Source: Candidula unifasciata (taxonomy: Eukaryota; Mollusca; Gastropoda; Stylommatophora; Geomitridae). Taken from it: a stretch of 64,000 nt of DNA. The translations under genes were made by a program, and so were the position numbers. The DNA lies in contig CAJHNH020000496.1 of the NCBI GenBank assembly GCA_905116865.2, positions 1-64,000 on the forward strand, given 5' to 3'. Within the stretch, counting starts at the first letter, position 1. Every line of letters begins with the position of its first letter. Shown here piece by piece: positions 54,161 through 64,000 of this stretch. A model generated the notes under the pieces. That model ran no database searches. It was not told the origin of the DNA and saw nothing but the letters and a program-made list of their open reading frames with translations.

Positions 54161-54245
54161 GAATCGCTGTGGTGTAGCTGCTAGCTGCTCGCGTGCGGAA
54201 TGGAAGGTTGTGGGTTCGCTCCCTGTGTGTCACCGGGTGGTTATC
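54161..54245 (+). repeat. SINE-A head fragment
   Basis: 'cgctgtggtgtagctgctag' (A-box-like) and 'ggttgtgggttcgctccc' (B-box-like). Confidence 0.75.
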
Positions 54246-54399
54246 GCTGGGTGTGATGTCCTGGTGGGGTTGAATGTCATCATCGGATTTACGGAATGAG
54301 TTGTAGGACAAAAGAAGCAGTGTTCTATTTATTCTTGTGTTAAGCTAAATCTCTGTAGCTTGCGCTTAATTCACTTTGTTTTTACTGCGTATGTATCTT

Positions 54400-54790
54400 C
54401 TGCTTCTGCTTCGTCTTTTTGCGTCATTATTTATCGCTTCGGGTGTCCAAGGAGATACAATGTCCTGCTTCGTGCCCTTCTGGCTGCTTCGACCATAGAC
54501 ACGTGAGGTGTAGAGTTTCTCTGATGTTATCTTTCTATTTTGTTATTGGTCTACCTCTTGCTCTCCGTCCGTCTTCTATTTTGGTATATGCTTTGTATCG
54601 TATAGCATCAGAAGGCATTCTCTTCAAGTGGACAAACCATGTGATTTGCTGTCTTAGTATGTAATTTAGAATTGGTTCTGTACCAAGTTTATCTCATATG
54701 ACCTCATTTCTGGTTGTATCTCTTCTGGTCATTTCGTTGCCTTTATCTTCTTATTTTTCTCCTCAGCGTTCACCGACAGTTAACTTCGGA
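54400..54790 (-). mobile_element. Non-LTR C-terminal fragment
   Basis: Minus strand: TRRDTTRNEV, LRQQITWFVHLKRMPSDAIR, YKAYTKIEDGRRARGRPITK and DNIRETLHLT, then a decayed GAAGCA-type tail. The ARGRP basic patch is typical of RTE-like ORF2 ends. Confidence 0.8.
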
Positions 54791-54829
54791 GAAATGTTCT
54801 ACTCTGTTATCGGATTCTGGTCTTAAGTC

Positions 54830-55040
54830 TTGCTCCAGACTTTTAATTTTTGTGTACACATCCGTTTTACAAATCTGACTTATATGTGTGCAGACTACTA
54901 GTCTCTTGTTGAACATTTAGAAGCATCCTGACTTCAAACGGAACACCCCTAGTTAATCGACCTGTGCGACATGCTTGCCACGGGCAGAGGGCTAATTCCC
55001 CCTCCCCCTTTTTCCTCGGAACCCACACGGGGAAATACGT
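54830..55040 (-). repeat. Repeat-G fragment
   Basis: 'gtgtacacatccgttttaca', 'gtgcagactactagtctctt', 'ggaacacccctagttaatcg', 'gacatgcttgcc' and 'cggaacccacacgggg'. Confidence 0.72.
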
Positions 55041-55059
55041 TCTTGACCTAAGCATTAGA

Positions 55060-55545
55060 TAAGCAGAGTTACTGCTGTTGCCTCTACTTGCCGCTTTGAC
55101 TTCATTATTGATTGAAGTTTTAGGTACACGTCACAGAGGTGCAGTCTCCACTTTACTTGTTTCCCCCCTGTGACTTCCTGATACAGTGAAGTTCAAAGTT
55201 CAAGATAGGTTTCCTAATGCCGCAATCACTGCTTACATCTGTTTCTCGACTACTTTATTGAAAAAAGAATTAGATTGCCTTGTATATGGAAGGCGGCAGC
55301 TCGCTAAATTAAGAAGTATGATCGCCAAAACCAGTCGGCAGTGCATTTAATGATTTTGATGATGATCGTAATTCGCCTCATGCAAAACAACAATTAACAC
55401 TAGCGTTGTTTAAGAATGGCTGCTGTCCTTGTTTACATTTACATCTGTCAAAGTCAATCTGCAGGAGAGCACCACCCCCCCCCCTCATCCCCCCACCCCC
55501 CCCCCCCCCAACAGCACGATCTTGGTTCCACCCGTAAATAAAATA
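55060..55545. other. No supported gene; C-rich tract at 55470-55512
   Basis: Ordinary intergenic-looking sequence with long C homopolymers. Confidence 0.5.
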
Positions 55546-55554
55546 ACTGTAACA

Positions 55555-55725
55555 GTCACGCCAACCGCCTTACTTTACCAGGACTTTACCTGATACTCAT
55601 TTCAGGCCAGGTCGACCTGGCAGCCGAAGTTACTTTTTAACAAAAGCCAGGGTCGATAGGAATTTGAACCCCATAAAATTCGGGCCCAGGGCTAGCTTCT
55701 GTTTGCCGCACCACAGCGGCTACCT
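55555..55725 (-). repeat. SINE-A fragment
   Basis: 'cacgccaaccgccttacttt', 'ccaggactttacctg', 'caggccaggtcgacctggc' and the head complement 'ccgcaccacagcggctacc'. Confidence 0.78.
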
Positions 55726-55847
55726 ACTTCTTAAATGGATATCTAAAAAACTAACTTTGCGGATGCGGTGAGGTGGGGAATACGTGCGTAAACGGAACTT
55801 GCGACACACTCATGGCCTAGAATTTGGAAAGACGTGTTATCTGTATG

Positions 55848-56107
55848 GGAAGCCGCTGTTGCGTTGGCGGCTAGATCGGATCGGAAGGTCGGGAGTTCGC
55901 GTCCTGGCAGAGCAGGACTATTTTTTTTTTTAAAAATGACCTTGGCACCCAGGTCGACCTAGCCTTGAATGGGTACAAGGTGCAGTCATGGGATGTGAAG
56001 ACGACCGGAGTCATGTTGACCACATCACCCACCAAGTGCTGATTGGTCTATACAAATATAGTTCTAGCCCTATATTCACAATACGCCTAAAGGCGCGGAA
56101 AAAGGGA
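55848..56107 (+). repeat. SINE-A, full-length reference copy (~260 bp)
   Basis: Head: 'gccgctgttgcgttggcggc', 'gtcgggagttcgcgtcc' (B box). Body: T run, 'aaatgaccttggcacccagg', 'tcgacctagccttgaatggg', 'gacgaccggagtcatgttga', 'tgattggtctatacaaatat'. Tail: 'cctaaaggcgcgg'. Confidence 0.88.
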
Positions 56108-56149
56108 TATTCACTTTATCTGCGTGTCTGAATGGCATACTATAAGTTA

Positions 56150-56395
56150 GTTAGTTGCGTATCCCTTACAGGACGTTGCAGTACCAGCCCAAGTATTTTT
56201 TAGCTGTTGTAGTTATTTTAGGCAAATTTTACCTTCAGTAGATTTGACATTACTTCCTGTTCGGTCAGCTCTTGGTACCACTGTCGAAACCAACGCAAGA
56301 CGTTCTGCTGCCAAATCGCCAGCAGCTGGAATCGAACCCAGCAGCCCGGTTTTACAAAGCGCGTTCGCAACGCCTAAGCCACATATGCCGCCTCT
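56150..56395 (-). repeat. SINE-B, full length
   Basis: Tail in complement 'gcgtatcccttacaggacgt', body 'accactgtcgaaaccaac', head 'tggaatcgaacccagcagcc' and 'cgcaacgcctaagccacat'. Confidence 0.83.
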
Positions 56396-56557
56396 GACTA
56401 TCCCAAGGGAATATTCAATTAATTTTTTTATTTCCTAATATTGTCTTTGGAAGTGGTCTCTAGCCTCCCCCCCCCCCCCCCCTTTTTCGTGGTTTTGTTT
56501 CAGAGGGCCGTCAAGCAATTTTAAAATTTTAAAATATTAGTACTTGTAATAGCAGGA

Positions 56558-56650
56558 GCGGTTGGTCAAATGGTTAGAATGCTAGGCTTTCAAGCGGGAG
56601 ACCCGGGTTCGAATCATCAGCAAGGCTTAGGATTTTTTCTGTCGAGGGCA
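56558..56650 (+). repeat. SINE-C head
   Basis: 'gcggttggtcaaatggttag' (A-box-like), 'acccgggttcgaatcatc' (B box), then 'attttttctgtcgagggc'. Clear tRNA-like promoter elements, but the sequence runs into a SINE body, so no tRNA gene is called. Confidence 0.7.
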
Positions 56651-56719
56651 AAAAAAAAAAAATGTTAACTAATAATGTAATAAAACAGTAGAAATAATTA
56701 TTAAAAGTTCTGGTCGTTA

Positions 56720-56900
56720 GTCCACTTCTGAACTTTAGTCTTTTTCCAAGACTTAACTTTACGTGCACATCCGTTTCACAGATCTAGCTTTCTTATATGC
56801 AGACTGTTGGTTCCTCACCTTTTGGGCAGATGCCCTCTGACTTCAAAATAAACACTCTTAATAAGTCGGCTTTTACGGCATGCCTGTTAGGGGTAATAAG
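56720..56900 (-). repeat. Repeat-G fragment
   Basis: 'gtgcacatccgtttcacaga', 'gcagactgttggttcctcac', 'gccctctgacttc' and 'aataagtcggcttttacgg'. Confidence 0.75.
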
Positions 56901-56976
56901 TTTATTCTAACCCCCCCCCCCCCTCCTCCCCCCACACTCCCCAAGGATGGGACCCCGAAAATCTCACACACAAAGA

Positions 56977-56977
<1 letters not shown>

Positions 56978-57068
<91 letters not shown>
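56978..57068. repeat. (CA)n-(TA)n compound microsatellite
   Basis: CA run to 57014, then TA run to 57061. Confidence 0.97.
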
Positions 57069-57209
57069 GCGTTCGTGTGTGTGGGTGTGCGTGCGTGCAC
57101 AGTACAAAGCCATCCATTAGTAAATAAGTATATATGACTCATGTTCCAGACATCGACAAAATAGATTACACGTTATGAAAAAACGATTCTTTTTTCAGAT
57201 AAGACATTA

Positions 57210-57382
57210 GCTTTCAGGTGGACCCAGTCTTGAATGGGTACCAGGTACAGTCCCAGGAAGTAAAGGTAGCCGGTGTAGTTCTGACCACATCCCCAACCTA
57301 GTGCCGCCTGGTCTATAAAATATAGGTCTAGCCCTATATGCCCAATACGCATGAAGGCGTGGAAACGGTACTTTACTTTTAC
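57210..57382 (+). repeat. SINE-A, body and tail
   Basis: 'ggtggacccagtcttgaatg', 'ggtaccaggtacagtccc', 'ggaagtaaaggtagccgg', 'ggtctataaaatataggtct', 'gcatgaaggcgtgg'. Confidence 0.83.
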
Positions 57383-57609
57383 TCTAAGAAACAACAAAAA
57401 GTAAACAAAGAACACATGCCTCAAAAGGCCCCTGCCTTAATCACACGAAACCGTAGCTGTGCTTATCACATGACAGTGTTGATGTCCCCTAGCTTGAGGT
57501 TAAAGGTTAAGTGTGATTCATGCTGGCTTCCCGCGATGACAGGCCGGCGATAAATAATGTCACAGGATAGTTGAGGGATTTTGTCATTTGTCTGAAAATG
57601 ATATTTCAT

Positions 57610-57820
57610 CGTGTAGGTCTATGTGTGGGTTCTGGTTTGGGTCAGGGGTCAGGGATAGACCCACTGCTCGCTAATAAGCATGATGTAAAAGTCGACTATT
57701 TATGGCCGTTTGGGGTCAAAGTTCATTTGTCTTGAGCTGCAAGGAACCAACAGTCCGCTTACCAATAAGCCAGATTGTGAAACAGATGTGCACACAAAAT
57801 TCAAAGGCCTCTTTTACCAT
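57610..57820 (+). repeat. Repeat-G, body
   Basis: 'tgtgtgggttctgg', 'gatagacccactgctcg', 'catgatgtaaaagtcgacta', 'gcaaggaaccaacagtccgc', 'gaaacagatgtgcacac'. Confidence 0.73.
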
Positions 57821-58024
57821 GCAAAGAAATTCACTTTAATCGATTTTCATTTATATTTGGTTCCATTTCAAATGTAGTGTTGTATTTATTTACCACTGAG
57901 CTCATTATTATTGTTATTATGCTCTTAAACTATGATTAGACCAGGTGGGGGGGGGGGGGGTTAATGTATTCTCTGTGTCAGTGTCCTTTATTCATAGACT
58001 ACAGCGTATGTATTTGAACATTTC

Positions 58025-58140
58025 GGTCTCATTGTGGTGGCAACCCTATTCTAGAACTTCTCAATGCATATTCTACAGTCCTCCTTTCGAACATTGTAAA
58101 GGCAACAGAACGCTTAAACATGTCCGTCAAAAAAATAATA
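58025..58140 (+). mobile_element. Decayed non-LTR RT scrap, counterpart of 47690-47800
   Basis: GGNPILELLNAYSTVLLSNI and VKATERLNMSVKK correspond to PELRYADDTVLLSN and VKGIENLIVSVQK. The two aspartates of the active site are lost. Confidence 0.65.
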
Positions 58141-58179
58141 AAAATAATGAAGATCAAAACATGTTCAAAAGTAATGGTG

Positions 58180-58500
58180 TTTAAGGATCTTCTGTAGGCT
58201 TTTTCCGAAGCATTGTACAAGTTGGTGTTCATTTCTGTTAGGTTGCTCCTGATGGTGTCGCTCCATCTCTTGCGTGGTCTTCATCTTGCTATGTGTTTAT
58301 TATATCTATGTGGCAACTGGTACTGATGCATACTCGTCACATATGTGGAAATATGTGAAATTGCTTCCTAAATAGGTAAACCGATCTGTTGCTTCATTCT
58401 GTGCGTCTCCAGTGTCACATTCTCTAGGTTTGCTGTTGTTGTTTTCGATATATTTGGCTTTTCAAAATCAATTTTTCTGGAGTCTTCTTTTTTTGAATTT
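58180..58500 (-). mobile_element. Non-LTR C-terminal fragment
   Basis: Minus strand: RRPRKRWSDTIRSNLTEMNT and NLYNASEKAYRR, from a frame change onwards 58029-58340. Same family as 29270-29850. Together with the plus-strand RT scrap just left of it, this is an inverted arrangement. Confidence 0.7.
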
Positions 58501-58699
58501 TTGAAATTTTTTTTTTTTTTTTGGTATAACACATGTTTGAAAATTCTTCCAGTTCCTCGTTTTTCTTCACCGTCCTTATCTTCGTATCCTTACTCTTTGT
58601 CTCATTCTTACTCCTCCACTTCTGCTTACTGCTCTTTTTCTTTTCCTTTTTCTCCTCGCCTCTCCCTCTTCTTCGTCATCATCATCACCATAATCCTCT

Positions 58700-59525
58700 T
58701 TTTCTTTTCCTTCTTCTTCTTCTTCTTATTCTTCTTGTTCTTCTTCTTCTTCTTCTTGTTCTTCTTCTTCTTCTTCTTCTTCTTCTTCTTCTTCTTCTTT
58801 TTTTTTTCGTCTTCTTTTCTTCTTCTTCTTCTTCTTCTTCTTCTTCTTCTTCTTCTTCTTCTTCTTCTTCTTCTTCTTCTTCTTCTTCTTCTTCTTCTTC
58901 TTCTTCTTCTTCTTCTTCTTCTTCTTCTTCTTCATCTTTTCTTCTTCTTCTTCATCTTTTCTTCTTCTTCTTCTTTTTTTTTCTTCTTCTTTTCTTCTTC
59001 TTCTTCTTCTTCTTCTTCTTCTTCTTCTTCTTCTTCTTCTTCTTCTTCTTCTTCTTCTTCTTCTTCTTCTTCTTCTTCTTCTTCTTCTTCTTCTTCTTTT
59101 TCTTCTTCTTTTTCTTTTTCTTCTTCTTCTTCTTCTTCTTCTTTTTCTTTTTCTTCTTTTTCTTCTTCTTTTTATTTTTCTTCTTCTTCTTCTTCTTCTT
59201 CTTCTTCTTCTTCTTCTTCTTCTTCTTCTTCTTCTTCTTCTTCTTCTTCTTCTTCTTCTTCTTCTTCTTCTTTCTTCTTCTTCTTCTTCTTCTTCTTCTT
59301 CTTCTTTTTTTCTTTTTTTTCTTCTTCTTTCTTCTTTCTTCTTCTTCTTCTTCTTTTTCTTCTTCTTCTTCTTCTTCCTTCTTCTTCTTCTCTTCTTCTT
59401 CTTCTTCTTCTTCTTCTTCTTCTTCTTCTTCTTCTTCTTCTTCTTCTTCTTCTTCTTCTTCTTCTTCTTTCTTCTTCTTCTTCTTCTTCTTCTTCTTTCT
59501 TCTTCTTCTTCTTCTTTTTCTAATC
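58700..59525. repeat. TTC microsatellite, ~825 bp, the longest simple array in the window
   Basis: (TTC)n with TTT, ATC and TTTTTC interruptions and several frame slips. Frames of up to 385 residues (poly-F, -S, -L or -K/-E) are artefacts. Confidence 0.98.
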
Positions 59526-59529
59526 CCTC

Positions 59530-60730
59530 CTCCTTCTTGCTTCTCCACTTCTTTCACATGTTCCTCCTTTTCTTGTTCCCTCTCCTCATCCCCTTCTTCG
59601 TGTTCGTTCCCCCCCCCCTTTTTTTTTAAAATCCTTTTATCCTTTTCCCTCTCCTTCTCACCTACCTTAAAGAGAACTACCCATCTTTAATTCACTTCAG
59701 AGGGCCTAATAGTGGACTTCATTATTTCATTAAACATAATCATGGCATCCTTGTTCAAAACAAGGGTAAAAGAATTATGTACAAGTGTACGGAAATGAGC
59801 TATTCTAGAACGACAAACGCTCATACACGCAACTTTAAGTGCTGGAAATAGATTTCGGAAACAACATAGACACGATTAAATGCTGAGTGTCCCATGAAAA
59901 AATCTGTCTCTAGAAAATGACAGTATGAGACATTTATTCGCAGATGAGTACGAATGTTTTCAAACCCCAGCTATTCTGTCGCTGGGTCCACTTAGTCTCG
60001 ATTTCTCGTTTCCCAGACTTCTGAGTGTAAAAGGTAATGTAGAACAAGCATGTCAAACTGAGCGTTCTCCGAGGGCTGCAAGGGTCACGTGTGTGTTGTG
60101 AAGGGGGCAACACCCAATAACTGTCATCAGTTAATAAAAATGTTTGCACAATATTATTATTATTTTTTTGTTTGTTTGTTCATTCTATCTCGGGGACTCA
60201 GATAGTTTTCAGGAGAGTTCCGGGGAAAGTCCACTAATATAGGATGTTACGGTTTGAAATGAGCACCAACTAACTCTAACCCTAACCCTTATACCCCTAT
60301 CCCCCTCCTCCCTCATGATATTGGATTTTCCCTGGAAACTCTCGGATTCACTGAGATGAGGTGAACTAAAATTAAAGTACTGAATATTTCTATAGCTGGC
60401 GGTAGACTGACACAATTAGTACACAACGTGTATAGTACTAGATCCATAATTCTGTAGTACTCGGTACTCTATAGGTGCTATTGTTAACATTACCCAGACC
60501 ACATTTTCTTCCTCTGAAATTTCCTGCTATCTTTCGTAAGGCTGCGTAGACCTGGAATTTCTAGGTAAATCACAACAGCTTTTCTCATGCGGATTTTAAC
60601 CTAAAACATCCAGACAGGCGAGTAACCTTTAAAGCTTCTATATTTCGTAGATCACTCTACTAGAGACAAAAAAAATTTACTCTGCATTAGGTTAACAGTT
60701 TAAAGTTGCATTTAGTTGTCAACACTGCAT
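59530..60730. other. No recognised gene
   Basis: Pyrimidine-rich to 59690, then A/T-rich sequence without motifs. Two telomere-like TAACCC units at 60277-60288 are isolated. Confidence 0.5.
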
Positions 60731-60734
60731 ACTA

Positions 60735-60840
60735 GTAAGTTAGTTGCCTATCCTTTTACAGGACTTTGCTGAACCAACCAGAGCATTTTTTGGCTTTTAT
60801 AGTTTTTCTAGGCAAATTTACGTCTAAAAGTTTGCCATTG
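60735..60840 (-). repeat. SINE-B tail fragment
   Basis: 'tatccttttacaggactttg', 'gcattttttggcttttatag' and 'tctaggcaaatttacg' match the tail of the copies at 48733 and 56150. Confidence 0.75.
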
Positions 60841-60974
60841 TTTTCTAGAGACTAATGCTTTATTTTATTTTCTGGAGATCTTCCATGTCATGCTTCGACG
60901 CTAATCATCATTCTTGCTCTTAGCTTCCAAATGTCTCTCTTCCAGTCCTTATTTACTGTTGTCGCGACGTGTCC

Positions 60975-61090
60975 CAGTTTTCTTCTCCTAGTTTCCCAAC
61001 ACAACGAACAGGCAGATAAACTGGCTGGTTCAGCACGACTTGTTGGTAACTGATAAATGACAAACTCGATGTGGTTAAGACCCTTAATGA
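60975..61090 (+). mobile_element. RNase H motif scrap
   Basis: HNEQADKLAGSARLVG on the plus strand matches GNEQADRLAGSAPLGG of the copy at 35.6 kb. Nothing else of the domain. Confidence 0.6.
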
Positions 61091-61489
61091 GTAAATGACG
61101 TACAAACAGATCATTACGAAATAGTAGTATGAACCTAGAATCAGTTTGTGGGCACATCGGTCATGACTTTTTCACACTGCTTTAAAAGGAGGTTTAAACG
61201 CACGAGAATCGATGTGATGTAACTGAGTTGTATCCCATCTGGCCCAGTATATCTTCCAAAGTATTTGTTCTCCCACAGTGAGTGTGGCACAAAAGTCCAT
61301 AAACGAGTTTTGGATCGCTCCTGCACTCAAGTACAAAACTCCCTAGCTCTATGAACGACCCATTCCCCTGCTACACCTGTAACAACAAACTAAAGGAAGG
61401 CTTGAGGAATGGAAACCACAACCTTCACAGTATAAAACAAACGGCGTAATCACTTTACAATGGAGATGTTGTTTGAGAGTAAATATGTA

Positions 61490-61972
61490 GAATCTCAAAT
61501 GCCAGCAACAGGTCGGCAGACTTTATACCACCGTCTGGAATAAAAGTGGTATTTTCCTGCTGACTAAGCTTAAGGTTTACAGAACTCTACTGCTCTCCGC
61601 TTGCGAAACGATCACTGTAAATCGGCATCATGCCACAAAGTTGAATCATTTTAATATAACTTGTCTCAGAAAGCTGCTGAAAAATCAGATGACAAGATAA
61701 GATCCCAAATACTGAGGTAACAAATATTGATAAGACAAACCTGCCTAGCATCGGCGCGATACTGAAGAATTATCAGCTGCGCGGAGCTGGTCATCTAGCT
61801 CGCATGCCACTCTATAGCCTTCTAAAGAGATTATTATATGGCGAGCACCAGGAAGGGATGAGGTCTCAGGAAGGAGAGAAAAAGTGCTATAATGACACTT
61901 TCAACACCGATCTAAATTTTGTTGACAGCAAGACAGCGACGATGGAGGCTGCTGCACAATACCGTTCTTGAT
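61490..61972 (+). mobile_element. Non-LTR C-terminal relic, truncated at its 3' end by another element
   Basis: Frames give TKLKVYRTLLLSACETITVN, LNHFNITCLRKLLK, then decayed GHLARMP and SKTATMEAAAQYRS. It stops where the next non-LTR fragment begins. Confidence 0.75.
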
Positions 61973-62665
61973 AGCTTACATCGGGTTAAATCCCAGGTAA
62001 AGACAGAAGTAATGGTGGTATCAAAGAAACGAATTATTCTTAAGTGTGTAATAAAAGTTGATGGTGTTATTTTAGGACAAGTACAGAAATTTAAGTATCT
62101 AGGCACATGTATAACATCAGATGGAAGATGCATAACTGAGATAAGAAATAGAATAGGACAGGCAAAAACTGCATTTTATAAAATGAAAAACATCTTGCGC
62201 AATATATTCTTGTCATTGAGAGTTAGAAAAAGAATTCTTGCTTGCTATATACATCCAGTTTTAACATATGGCTGTGAATCCTGGACAATCGGTAGGCAGG
62301 CCAAACAATTTCTGGAGGCCTCGGAGATGTGGTTTTACAGAAGAATGCTTAGAATAACTTGGACAGCCAAAAAGAGCAACCAAGAGGTTTTGAAAGAGGC
62401 GGGAGCCCGAAGACAACTTATCACAGACATCAGAGAGAGACAGTCATCATTTTTCGGCCATGTTATGAGAAGAGGAAAAATAGAACATGTTGTGACCACT
62501 GGAAAGATATGTGAAAGGAGAGATAGAGGAAGACAACGAGAGAAGATGCTTGACAGTCTTGTTGCATGGCATGGAGGTGTGTCGGCACACGAACTGATAC
62601 AAGCTGCAGGAGATCGCAGATTATGGAGAGACATGATCGCCCACGCCAGTCGCCAAGGCACCTGA
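61972..62665 (+). mobile_element. Non-LTR retrotransposon C-terminal end, well preserved
   Basis: A 248-residue open frame runs from an ATG at 61919, but its first ~18 residues read the neighbouring relic out of frame; the element itself begins about 61972. Residues include VQKFKYLGTCITSDGRCITE, LTYGCESWTI, EMWFYRRMLRITW, SSFFGHVMRRGKIEHVVTT and RGRQREKMLDSLVAWHG. It ends RQGT with a TGA stop that begins TGATGATGATGA. RT palm absent. The longest unbroken retroelement frame in the window outside the LTR element. Confidence 0.85.
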
Positions 62666-62669
62666 TGAT

Positions 62670-62975
62670 GATGAAAGGCTTGGATTTTTTTCACGTTGAC
62701 TCGGACTTCTAGTAATTCACCCTGGTCTCTGAGTAGTGAATCGGACGCCCGTGTGCATTGTTGCGCACGTAAAAAATAGCTTAGCAGTTGGAAATCGGAA
62801 AGAGTAGCCTAACGGCGCTGCCCGGCAAAATTTAGAGTGACATAATCTACCCAAAGTATCTCAGGAACCTCGCCAGTGCTACGGAGCGTGTGCACTGTGC
62901 TGAGCTTCTTCGGAACACTTATGGGTTACTACCCGTGTGCCATGATGTTGATCCGTTGTTCAAACCTCAAACCTC
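62670..62975 (+). repeat. SINE-D, head-truncated
   Basis: Starts at 'ggcttggattttttt' directly after the (TGA)n tail of the preceding LINE. 'cggacgcccgtgtgcattg', 'cctcgccagtgctacgga', 'ttatgggttactacccgt' and 'gttgttcaaacctc' match 4875-5215. Confidence 0.82.
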
Positions 62976-62979
62976 AATC

Positions 62980-64000
62980 ACTGATCATTACTTTGGGACG
63001 TCAAATACTATTTACAAAATATTGTTGCCAAGAGCTGTTGATTTTCTTCTCATAAATTAATTCACAATTTTCTATCTCCGGACAAACAAGTGATGAAAAG
63101 TTGTCTTCGTCACTCGTGATTGTTGAACGACAGGTAGAAACACTAATTTGCCAATCGATCGATCAATCCATCTATAAATTCGGTTGTCTACTCCAGGCTG
63201 TTACCTAAATGTTCACATACCATCCTGTGATTTTGTTTTAAACCTAATCAGGAAAGCAGACGAACGAAGCAGATCTATGATACACCATTCAACCTCTGAA
63301 CAAAAGTTGTAATTAAGGCACTTCGTACGACTACCAAAAAAAAAAAAAAAATCACGAAAAAGTCTTTCACATGTTAGGACCAATGTATACCAAATTGTCT
63401 TGACCTAATTAGATGTTTTGTGCTCATGTACATTTCCGGTTTCGTTTCCTTCCCTCTTCTACACAGAACATTATCCAGCCTTCTAGGTGTGGATGTTTGC
63501 AATGTGCACTTTATATAATATAGACAATTTCTGTTGACTAGACTTCTGAGAAAAACACTTAGGGTGGCAGAATTTCCACTTGATTGTTTGACTACATCAA
63601 GTGTTTTCAAGGATACGCCATTTGTAAATTCCCTGTTATAATTCCAGTTACTAATGTTGATGTATATAACTTCAAAAGACTACTCACACATAAATAAACA
63701 AAAACTCTTGGGGTCGCAGTGTGTGAGTGTTTGTGTGTGTGTGTGTAGGTATGTGTGTGTATGTGGAGTGGGGTATGGGGGGTTTTATAGGAAGGTCGGA
63801 TTACAGTGATATAATTCATTTATACATATTCACGCACACACACACACACATGTACACACACAAACACACATATACACACACACACGAATCCCGCATTTCC
63901 CAGAATATAGAACCTAACCCAAAAATAAGCTGTACTATCATTTGTCATGATGCTTGAAATATAAGCCTTACCTCTAATATAAAGAAGCAACCAACGATTT
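62980..64000. other. No recognised gene; (GT)n and (CA)n near 63720-63890
   Basis: A/T-rich. A GT run at 63721-63748 and CA runs at 63830-63885. Short frames have no motif. Confidence 0.5.

Noticed and set aside
56562..56622. Possible tRNA gene (A box and B box with good spacing)
   Set aside because: It continues into a SINE body shared with 40815-40905; the acceptor stem does not pair by eye.
58501..59690. Overlapping frames of 340 and 385 residues rich in F, S and L, and minus-strand K/E frames
   Set aside because: Translation of a TTC microsatellite in all frames.
60277..60290. Telomere-like TAACCC repeats
   Set aside because: Only about two units; chance or a trivial interstitial remnant.
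61919..62665. A single 248-residue gene
   Set aside because: The first ~18 residues read a different retroelement out of frame; the rest is a LINE ORF2 end.

Overview
This window looks like intergenic or intronic DNA from an invertebrate animal nuclear genome, most probably a gastropod mollusc. The reasons are the retroelement relics (RTE-type non-LTR ends, an RNase H-bearing non-LTR family, an R2-type restriction-like endonuclease end), at least six tRNA-derived or SINE-like families, huge GAA/CATA/CAGA/AT microsatellites, and no operons or bacterial-style genes. The taxon is an inference from repeat style, not from a diagnostic host gene. I found no convincing host protein-coding gene and no RNA gene. 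The only weak candidate for a host-type signal is a TATA box / short first exon / splice donor near 15.65-15.78 kb.

The best-preserved element is a 7,070-bp Ty3/Gypsy-type LTR retrotransposon at 18798-25867, read on the minus strand. Its LTRs (1184 and 1183 bp) differ, by eye, at a single G in a G run. It has a 5-bp target duplication (ACTTC) and sits inside an older tRNA-derived SINE. Its domain order is capsid, zinc knuckle, protease, integrase, reverse transcriptase, RNase H: integrase comes before reverse transcriptase. That is the order known from the Gmr1-like group, and the capsid resembles the SCAN domain, as expected for that group. Three reading-frame breaks all lie in or beside homopolymers.

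Layout. 0-1.1 kb: CATA microsatellite with a 16-bp higher-order unit. 1.2-6.4 kb: SINE fragments, two non-LTR C-terminal ends (one with a 67-bp tandem amplification) and simple repeats. 6.6-7.5 kb: a repeat whose GAA tail has grown into a ~615-bp array. 7.8-11 kb: SINEs in inverted orientation, a SPIN-like hAT fragment, RTE pieces. 11.5-16.5 kb: RTE relic, internally deleted mariner, RNase H relics, more SPIN-like pieces. 16.7-18.8 kb: Penelope-like terminal motif, GAA array, SINEs. 18.8-25.9 kb: LTR element. 26-29 kb: an 88-bp duplication, a 36-bp minisatellite, GAA and CT arrays. 29-36.4 kb: non-LTR ends, SINEs, RNase H family. 37.4-38.5 kb: R2-type end. 40-43.5 kb: SINEs, RTE relic, 34-bp minisatellite. 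43.3-58.5 kb: RT palm fragment, CAGA and AT arrays, many SINEs. 58.6-59.5 kb: TTC array. 60.7-63 kb: RNase H piece, two abutting non-LTR ends and a SINE. 

The 'genes' are selfish DNA only; they do not form a pathway. Recurrent themes are nesting, 5'-truncation of non-LTR elements, retroelement stop codons lying inside (TGA)n 3' tails, and microsatellites growing from retroelement tails.
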